28,265 nucleotides of DNA from positions 1 through 28,265 of the IMG/VR virus record IMGVR_UViG_3300030451_003072; one strand, given 5' to 3'. Under the pieces are notes generated by a model, which worked only from the letters and a program-made list of their open reading frames with translations, ran no database searches and was not told the origin of the DNA. The translations under genes and the position numbers were made by a program. Positions within the stretch are counted from its first letter, which is position 1; every line of letters begins with the position of its first letter. This DNA comes from a virus. Of this stretch, positions 13,554-20,800 are shown in pieces.

Positions 13554-14371
13554 TGAGTGATATGATTCCATTCAAAGATGGTAAACCTTCAAGTTTACCT
13601 AGTTATATTAAAGAAGCATCTATAGATTCTACCAATGCTTTAGTTGGTGGAGAAGCAAGTTCGTTTAAAAGAATATCTATTAAAGGTAATGTATTTCGCC
13701 TAATAGATGGTGGAGAAGAAGTTGCTACTAATGATGAAAGAGCAATGAATGTTGTTATTGTCGATGTAGCAGATAACACTAGTAGATTATACTATTCAGG
13801 TTCTTATAAAGAGGGAGAGAATAGTGGACCAACTTGTTGGTCATCTGATGGGGTATCACCTGATGATTCAGTTGAAGAACCACAATCAGTCGCCTGTGCG
13901 TCATGTCCTAATAATATTTCATCTAAAGATAAAGGTGCGGCTTGTAGATACCAACATAAGATAGCAGTTGTATTTGGCGATGATTTAGAAGGTAACGTTT
14001 ATGCTATGAATATACCTGCTAAATCTTTATTTGGAAAGGCACAAGGCTCATCTAAAATGGGAATGCCACTAAAAGCATATGCTAAATATTTATCTAATGC
14101 CAAATTACCTATTGAAGCAGTAGTAACAGAGATGCGTTTCGATTCTAATTCACCTGTACCAAAACTACTATTTAAAGCCGTTGGATTAGTGCCTGAAGAT
14201 AACTTTGGTATAGTTTTAAGAAGAAAACAAGAAACAGAAACTAAAAAAGCAGTGGGTAAAATGGGTAGCGATGAAAAAAAGAGCGCACCTGAACCTGTTA
14301 AAGTTAGTAAACCTAAAGTAGATAGTAAAGACCAAAAGCTAGATGATATTCTAGACGAATTTGATAACTAA
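13553..14371 (+). CDS. Probable zinc-containing ssDNA-binding protein, 272 aa
   Basis: After a short tail, beta-rich residues (FKRISIKGNVFRLIDGG, 38-54) begin a conserved phage domain with C95 (GPTCWSSDG), C115-x2-C118 (ACASCPNN) and C131 (AACRYQHKIAVV), a likely zinc site. The last 40 residues are Lys/Pro/Asp rich and end in an acidic tip, DDILDEFDN, as in SSB proteins where such tips recruit partners. Together with its place between the polymerase/helicase genes and the primase-helicase, this supports an SSB role, but I do not see a classical OB-fold signature, so the function is inferred. GAGGAG (13538-13543) is the binding site. Confidence 0.65.
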   Translation: MSDMIPFKDGKPSSLPSYIKEASIDSTNALVGGEASSFKRISIKGNVFRLIDGGEEVATNDERAMNVVIVDVADNTSRLYYSGSYKEGENSGPTCWSSDGVSPDDSVEEPQSVACASCPNNISSKDKGAACRYQHKIAVVFGDDLEGNVYAMNIPAKSLFGKAQGSSKMGMPLKAYAKYLSNAKLPIEAVVTEMRFDSNSPVPKLLFKAVGLVPEDNFGIVLRRKQETETKKAVGKMGSDEKKSAPEPVKVSKPKVDSKDQKLDDILDEFDN

Positions 14372-14380
14372 TTAATTAAA

Positions 14381-14397
14381 GGGGGGTTTATCCCCCC
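14381..14397 (+). terminator. G6/C6 hairpin downstream of the SSB candidate
   Basis: GGGGGG (14381-14386), a 5-nt loop TTTAT, and CCCCCC (14392-14397) form a short but very stable stem in the gap after the stop at 14371. On the plus strand the stem is followed by ACTACTTTAGG, not a T-tract, so full termination is doubtful. It more likely protects the upstream mRNA end or lowers read-through into the regulator gene. On the minus strand TTTAATTAATT follows, but no minus-strand gene ends here. Confidence 0.45.
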
Positions 14398-14415
14398 ACT
14401 ACTTTAGGAGGTAAT

Positions 14416-14667
14416 ATGGCGCTATATTTGAAAACGCAACAGCGGATTGATTCTATCTTAAATGATAAAGATAAATTAAGTTTAGGGGAAACACTCTATG
14501 ACTTTCTTATTTTTATAAAAAATAATGGTCTGCAAATAAATTCTGTAGCTGAAGAATTAGGATTAACAAAAAAGACTATTTATAATTGGATAGAATGTAG
14601 AAGTAACCCAACAAAAAATACGATATCTAATATACAAAATTGGTTAGCTAGTAAACAGGAGCGCTAA
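14416..14667 (+). CDS. Small helix-turn-helix DNA-binding protein, 83 aa
   Basis: Residues 40-60 (QINSVAEELGLTKKTIYNWIE) form a clear helix-turn-helix with a recognition helix TKKTIYNWIE, followed by a Cro/CI-like continuation SNPTKNTISNIQNWL. The first 35 residues form a separate helical segment that may give dimer contacts. The start has a near-perfect Shine-Dalgarno, TAGGAGGTAAT (14405-14415). It stands alone between the G6/C6 hairpin and the primase-helicase gene. It is a candidate regulator of the two promoters and the palindrome in this window; that link is only inferred. Confidence 0.75.
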   Translation: MALYLKTQQRIDSILNDKDKLSLGETLYDFLIFIKNNGLQINSVAEELGLTKKTIYNWIECRSNPTKNTISNIQNWLASKQER

Positions 14668-14669
14668 TC

Positions 14670-17534
14670 ATGGATATAAAACAGTATTTCACCGAGGTAC
14701 TGCCGGAGGAGAAAGAGGGTTGCTACTATTGTATATTAAGATTTCATGGTAAGTTTCCACAATCAACTTTATTTGTACAGACAAAACAAGATTTATATAA
14801 AGAAGTAAATAACTGGCAAAATTCAACCCGTAAATTTACAAGAGAGTCTGAAATATTTGTATGTCTAGCTAATTTAGATGATAGTAAAAATCGTAATCAA
14901 GATACGGCGGTTTCACTTAAAACACTATTTATTGATATAGATTGTAAGGGTTTAAAATCTGCAAAAGAAGATAAGGATTTTCATTACAACTCACAAGAAG
15001 AAGCTATAAAAGCAATTGATGTATTTGTAAATACCATGAACCTACCTATGCCTACGATTATTAGTAGTGGGTATGGACTGCACGTCTATTGGGTTTTAGA
15101 TAAATCAATCCCATCGACAGAATGGAAAGTATTAGCAAATAAATTAAAGCAAGCTACGGTACGGCATGAGTTACATAATGATAGAGGATTAATAGCTAAC
15201 TCAGCTAATATTTTACGACCACTTGGGACATATAATTATAAAGACCCTGACAATCCAACACTTGTAAAACTGTTAAGAAAAGGAGTTATTACATCTCCGG
15301 AACATATGGAAAAATCATTAAGCCATTCTAAAGATGATTTATTTTCAGCAGTTAGAAGTAGCATAGGTATGGCGGCTACAAATGCTCTAGCTGATGGGGG
15401 GTATAATTTTGATTTTTCTTTTGACAAGATAGTGCGTAAAGGGAGTACCAACCCAAAAGAGGGGTGCGCTCATATACAATATATGATTAACCATCCTGAT
15501 AAGATAAAAGAACCATACTGGAGAGCGGGTATAAGTATAGCGGCTAGATGCGTAGAGGGTTTCGATGCTGTGCATTTTTTATCTAAAGGTTATAAAGACT
15601 ACAGTAAAGATGAAGCATTTACTAAAATGGAAAACTTTTTAAAGTCAGACACTTTCGCATATAAATGCTCTACCATACATGATGTAGCACCTACAGAAGC
15701 CGCTAAGTTTTGTAAGGATTGTAAGAACAGACCTAAAGTTAGATCACCAATATTTATAGGTAAGATAGCACCAAGTATAGAAATACAAGATGAAAATGTT
15801 ACCGAAGAAAATGCTGAAACAAAAGAAGTAGTAACTTACAAAATACCAAACAATGAGGAGTTACCGGCAGGGTATATAAAAGGAAGAAATAATTCTATTT
15901 TAAAGCAAGGGTTAGATGAAGATGACGACCCTGCTGTAGTTTACCCCCACCCGTTATATGCTGTAAAAAGATTAGACGACCCAGGTGAAGGGCAAAGTTT
16001 ATGGATGCGACTTCACACAAAAATGGATGGTATAAATGAGTTTATGCTTCCGTATACTACTGTGGTCAGTACAGAAGAATGTAAAAAAACTTTAGCTGCA
16101 AGGGGTATTATAGCCGCACAACCTATTCTACAAAGACAGATACAACAATACATAGTCGATTATGCAAACATGCTACGAGAAAAACAAAAACTAGAACAGT
16201 TGCATGTACAGTTTGGTTGGAAAGAGGACTACCAAAAATTTGTTGTAGGAGTAAAAGAGTTTGATGGTGAGGATATACACTACACTCCCCCCGCAAGTAC
16301 AATGAATAACTTACTAGAATATTTCGATAAGAAAGGCAGTTTAGAAGAATGGAAAGATGTATTTAATCTTTATAATAAACCAGAAAATGAACCACAAGCA
16401 TTTAGTCTAATGAGTGCGTTTGGTGCGCCTTTGTTAGAATTTACCGACACCAAGGGAGTTATACTACATTTAACAAGTGCCGATTCAGGTGCAGGTAAGT
16501 CTACCATTCAAAGATTTATTAATAGTTTGTATGGCAATCCTGATATGGGGTTAGTACATCACGATACTAAATTATCTTCGTTTCATACTTTTGGTGTGTT
16601 ACGCAATCTACCTTTTTGTATTGACGAAGTAACTGACATGAAACCCGAAGCGGTCTCCGACCTCGCATATGCGATTACACATGGTCGAGCAAGAAATAGA
16701 ATGAGTTCATCAGCTAATAAATTAAGAGAGAATAAATTTACTTGGAAATCTATTTTAGTTACTACAGGTAACTCATCTTTCTATGATAAATTAGCCGAGC
16801 ATACAGAGTTTTCTGATGGTGAGATGATGAGAGTTTTTGAGATTAGAATACCTTCGGGATCGTCAAAAGAACAGCAAGACGATAGATATAATAATATAAA
16901 TAAAAACTATGGGTATGCAGGGGAAGTATACATACAAGAAGTTATAAAAAATATAGATAAGCTAAAACAAAGAATAATGAAGAAGAAAGAACAGATAAGA
17001 AAAGATTTTGGTTTATATAGTAAAGAAAGATTTTGGACAGATTTAATAGCAGTAAATTTAGTTGGTGGGGAGTTTGCAAAAGAGATAGGTTTACATAACT
17101 ATAATATTGATAAAATTTATAATTGGTTACGAAATAATATAAATGTAATTAGAAAGAAAACTGAAATAACTAGAAATGAATTATTAAGTTTTATAGGTAT
17201 ATTTATGAATGAGCATGAAGGTAATCAATTGGTTGTAAGAGTGCAAGAAAAAAATGGCTTGGTCGGAGGTGTTATAAAAGAGCCTAGAGGTAAATTACTT
17301 ATCAGGATAGAAGAAGATGTAGATAGAGTATATTTCCCTGCGTCTACATTTAGAAAATGGTGTTCAGAAAAACGAGTACCCTATTCAGATGTTATGTTAG
17401 AAGTAGAAAAAACAGGGGTACTTCTTGGCACAAAAAAGAAAAGATTAGGTAGCGGACACGCAGGTAGTTCAACTGCACCTTCTGTAATGTGCCACGAATT
17501 TGATGCGGCATTATTAACGCTGGACAATAACTAA
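14670..17534 (+). CDS. Primase-helicase: RepB/AEP-type primase plus DUF927-like helicase, 954 aa
   Basis: The N-terminal third fits an archaeo-eukaryotic-type (RepB-like) primase: FIDID with D89/D91, SSGYGLHVYW (132-141) and LRPLGTYNYK (182-191). A probable zinc site follows (C333, C348, C351). The C-terminal half has an ATPase with Walker A ADSGAGKST (604-612), Walker B PFCIDE (648-653) and a sensor strand VTTGN (697-701), resembling DUF927-type helicases of phages and plasmids. One protein thus would unwind DNA and make primers, replacing the T7 gp4 type of fusion. AGGAG at 14657-14661 precedes ATG 14670. It is the end of the recognised replication genes. The C-terminal 150 residues are not recognised. 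Confidence 0.85.
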   Translation: MDIKQYFTEVLPEEKEGCYYCILRFHGKFPQSTLFVQTKQDLYKEVNNWQNSTRKFTRESEIFVCLANLDDSKNRNQDTAVSLKTLFIDIDCKGLKSAKEDKDFHYNSQEEAIKAIDVFVNTMNLPMPTIISSGYGLHVYWVLDKSIPSTEWKVLANKLKQATVRHELHNDRGLIANSANILRPLGTYNYKDPDNPTLVKLLRKGVITSPEHMEKSLSHSKDDLFSAVRSSIGMAATNALADGGYNFDFSFDKIVRKGSTNPKEGCAHIQYMINHPDKIKEPYWRAGISIAARCVEGFDAVHFLSKGYKDYSKDEAFTKMENFLKSDTFAYKCSTIHDVAPTEAAKFCKDCKNRPKVRSPIFIGKIAPSIEIQDENVTEENAETKEVVTYKIPNNEELPAGYIKGRNNSILKQGLDEDDDPAVVYPHPLYAVKRLDDPGEGQSLWMRLHTKMDGINEFMLPYTTVVSTEECKKTLAARGIIAAQPILQRQIQQYIVDYANMLREKQKLEQLHVQFGWKEDYQKFVVGVKEFDGEDIHYTPPASTMNNLLEYFDKKGSLEEWKDVFNLYNKPENEPQAFSLMSAFGAPLLEFTDTKGVILHLTSADSGAGKSTIQRFINSLYGNPDMGLVHHDTKLSSFHTFGVLRNLPFCIDEVTDMKPEAVSDLAYAITHGRARNRMSSSANKLRENKFTWKSILVTTGNSSFYDKLAEHTEFSDGEMMRVFEIRIPSGSSKEQQDDRYNNINKNYGYAGEVYIQEVIKNIDKLKQRIMKKKEQIRKDFGLYSKERFWTDLIAVNLVGGEFAKEIGLHNYNIDKIYNWLRNNINVIRKKTEITRNELLSFIGIFMNEHEGNQLVVRVQEKNGLVGGVIKEPRGKLLIRIEEDVDRVYFPASTFRKWCSEKRVPYSDVMLEVEKTGVLLGTKKKRLGSGHAGSSTAPSVMCHEFDAALLTLDNN

Positions 17535-17557
17535 TAATTGTAGTAAAAATATATATT

Positions 17558-17641
17558 ATGAATCCCCTAAATCGTCCTAGCCCACTTCTCATTAAGTTCT
17601 CCAATGCTAGGAGCTGGAACCGTAACCAGCACTTCTTATGA
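17558..17641 (+). CDS. Possible 27-codon ORF overlapping a structured element
   Basis: ATG 17558 opens a 27-codon frame (MNPLNRPSPLLIKFSNARSW then NRNQHFL) whose stop overlaps the next ATG at 17638-17641 (ATGA). The stop-start overlap is the genome's usual coupling style, but no ribosome binding site precedes ATG 17558. The same bases form two hairpins, so selection could be on RNA structure instead. An 8-bp direct repeat TTATGAAT marks both ends (17556-17563, 17636-17643). Confidence 0.3.
   Translation: MNPLNRPSPLLIKFSNARSWNRNQHFL
17575..17630 (+). ncRNA. Candidate structured RNA: two abutting hairpins at module junction
   Basis: Hairpin 1 pairs TCCTAGC (17575-17581) with GCTAGGA (17606-17612); inside its loop ACTT (17584-17587) pairs with AAGT (17594-17597). 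Hairpin 2 begins at the very next base: GCTGG (17613-17617) with CCAGC (17626-17630), loop AACCGTAA. The two stems would stack. No T-tract follows on either strand, so it is not a simple terminator, and it lacks tRNA arms. It lies between the primase-helicase stop and the last plus-strand ORF. It could be an mRNA 3' structure, a small RNA, or chance pairing. Confidence 0.35.
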
Positions 17642-17823
17642 ATAGGATATCTGAAGTGAAATTACATACATATAATGTATTAAAAGACATGGAAGTTGAA
17701 GCAAGAGATTTGCGTGATAAATTAAAAGAGTTACAACAAGTAAAAGCGGATAAGGCTCAATCTCTTAGAGAGCAGAGTTTAAAAAGAGCTATATCTGAAG
17801 ATAGGATTGATGTAGAAGTTTAA
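17638..17823 (+). CDS. Small coiled-coil hypothetical protein, 61 aa
   Basis: The protein is a single long charged helix (VKLHTYNVLKDMEVEARDLR and onward), Lys/Glu rich with heptad-like spacing, and acidic at the end (EDRIDVEV). No clear binding site precedes ATG 17638, so translation may depend on coupling to the ORF at 17558, or on an in-frame GTG at 17656. It is the last plus-strand gene, and its stop overlaps the stop of the giant minus-strand virion gene by 3 nt. Function unknown. Confidence 0.5.
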   Translation: MNRISEVKLHTYNVLKDMEVEARDLRDKLKELQQVKADKAQSLREQSLKRAISEDRIDVEV

Positions 17824-20800
17824 ATATTTTCGCTCTTACCAAACGGACCGTAATCTGATAGTCTTTCTTCGGTAAATCTCAGCATATTTGGGTCTAACCT
17901 CATACCACCTAGACCGTACTGTGCGTTAAGAAACTCATTTCTTTGTGTCATTTTTCTAGACTTTTTAAGAGAGCTAAATTTTATTCTAGCCATTGGATAC
18001 TCTTTACTAAACTCTTGTATTTCACCCAATATTTCTTCCATCTGTTCATTATCCCTTGCTATGGAAGCCGCTGTATATGCAGTGATTAATTTTAATCTTT
18101 TATTGAAAACCGCATCACTTAATACTTTTCTAGCATTATTTAACTCATACTGCCTAGCTACTTCTTGAGGAGTAAAACCTACTAACTGCATAAAGGCTTC
18201 AAATTTAGAAACTTCATCAACAATAGGCAATCCTTTTCTAGTAGTAGCAGTGCCTTCTTCTACGTACCTAACCGCTTTCATTGTATTCTTTAAAAATAAA
18301 GGTGTTGCGGTTTCAAGTCCTCTAGCAAAATCTCCTTCAAGCATCATATTAGCCCCTCGACTTAGATTTGTAGTCAATCCTATTAGGGGTCCTCCGAACA
18401 TAGTAAACATATTATATACAAAATCTTCATTTTGCCCGTAAGGTACTCTGACTGGAGCTTGACCATAACCAATTCTATCTGAAAGCGCAATATCTGTTAT
18501 ATACTGTAAAGCACCGCCATAGAATAATTCCCCTGTATTTCTTCGTATAAATTCTGCACCATCAACGGGCTCATCATCTCCAATCCCTAATAATGCTTCT
18601 AGCATAAACTCTAACGCAAAATACATGGGGATACCTTTTAAACCCGCTGCAACAAAAGCATAACCTAACATAGAAAATAACTGTTTCTTTGCTTCCTGTT
18701 TAGTTTCTTCAGAAATATTAGGGTTATTCTTTACCCAATCTTTATACGCAGTATAATAGTTATAGTACATAAATAAAGGAAACTTTTTAAACATCAAAGC
18801 TGATTTCGCAATTATATTTGGGCTTTTAAATGCAAGACCTGCATTATTATAAGAGTAATCTCCATGTGCTTGGTCTGTAATATGCGTTGCATATTCAAAG
18901 GCATCTTTATATTTTTTACCTTTTTCTAAAGCTGATGGGTCTTTTTTAGCAAGTCTATAAGCAGCTAGGAATGTAACTTCTCTGTTAAGTTGTTCCGCTT
19001 TTGGAAAAGCGCCAAATAAGAAATCCATAACTTTTCCAGCTTTACTTTGCCCTATTGCAAATTCTGTTTTAGATTTAGTAAATGGAGCATCTCCTTCAGG
19101 CATTGTACCTATAGTGCTACCTACTTGACCTAATTCTGATATTGTTCTATCTAGTATAGCTTTAGCCATTGCTTTTTCTTCTTCTTTATTCCCCAGATTA
19201 GGCACTGCTACAGTATATTTTCTATTATCTAATTTTTCATTACCAGTTTTACCGAACAATTCTGCATGGGTATAAACTCTTTTTGGTCTCTTTTTTGTTA
19301 GTCCTCTTTTAAAAGATTGTTTTGATACATCAGATAATGCTTTTCCTATTTCAGAGAAAACTTTACTTTGACTAAATTTACCAACCATATGCGCTGATGC
19401 ATGAATTGGTGTATGTAATACGTTAACAATAGCCGCTGCTGGAGTAGCAAGATACCAAAAGAATCCTAGTTTACCTGCCATTGTTGATGGATTAAGTTTT
19501 TGTCTACCCCAAATAGGTATATCAAATTCGTAGGTTTTACCCACATCAGGATTTTTAATTAAGGCATACTGTTTAGCCATATTAGTATATAAATCTCTAT
19601 CGCTTGTGCCTTGCGTTTCTTTTTCTACATTAGTTAATTCTTTTTGTATAAGGCTATCGTATTCTGCATTGGCTTGTTGCCTAGCCATAGCAAGTGCTTT
19701 TGTATTAAACATATCTACAAAATCTGTATCCTGAAAGCCTAGTTTTTTAAATCCTAATATATTCTGTCTACCTTTCATCATTGAACGAAGCATAGATTGT
19801 TCTGGTAGAGAGTTTAAATACATTTGTGTTATATCATCTACTATTCTGTTTTTAGCTTGCGGGTTATCTTTTGCCCCTTTTCTAACTATATCTAGTAATT
19901 TACCTAGAGTAGACTGATTATTTATAGACCCACTAATTTTATCTAAAGACTTTTCGGCATTTTTACTATTAGTAAAGTCATACTCGTCTATCTCACTTAT
20001 TTTTAAATCAGGTCTTCTTCTTTTTATAGCTTCTATTTGTACTTTAGCAGCGCTTCTTTCAGCATCAGTTCTAAATGCCATTTTAACTGGGTCTTGCCCT
20101 TCACCTATATCCCACTTTAACCAATAGTCTCCAGACCTTTGGAATGGGAAATAAAAATTCATTTTTTTATTCTCTGAGAATAATGTTTCTAATTTATCTG
20201 TAGCCTCTTTTTTAGCAGCTTCTGTTAGTTCTGAATCTTGTACTTTTTTAATGAGAGCTTCTTTTAGTAGCGTGTAATTATTATCAAAATGGTTTTTGAT
20301 ATCTTTATAGATGGTCTTTGCTTCTTCATCTAATCTGTTATATTCTGCTCTCTTTTTTGTATATTCTTTTTGTTGTTCGGCGTTGGTATATCCAGGGTCT
20401 GGATTACTTGCATCCACATCATAATAGCTAGATTCTAAAATTAAGTCTATAAATTTATCGCTTTTGGTTGGGTTTGTTTGTAGGTAGGATTGTATTCTAT
20501 CAGTAAGTACCTGCACTTCGTTAAGGTATCTATTAAATGTTTTACTTCTCTCATTTATTAAATCTGCGGCATTTTTTATACTATTGTATTTTTCTCCCCA
20601 AATTTGCCCTACCTGTTTGACAGTTGCAAAAAATAAATATGTTTTTCTAGCCGTGCCTTTTAAGCCCCTAAAGAAGCCTTTTTGTTCTGGTGTAATATCT
20701 TCAGGAGTGGTTGCAGCTCCTTCTCTAAATATTTCATTTAAATCATCTAGTGGATTTGATTTAGTTCTTTCGCCTTCTTGTACTCCCCTATCAGATTCAG

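Noticed and set aside
14381-14397. G6/C6 hairpin as a strong rho-independent terminator
   Set aside because: No T-tract follows on the plus strand, and the next gene starts only 19 nt later with a perfect binding site, so read-through seems needed.
17535-17640. tRNA or tRNA-derived attachment site between the primase-helicase and the last plus-strand ORF
   Set aside because: The hairpins have wrong arm and loop sizes, there is no T-loop consensus and no acceptor stem on either strand. No integrase is visible either.
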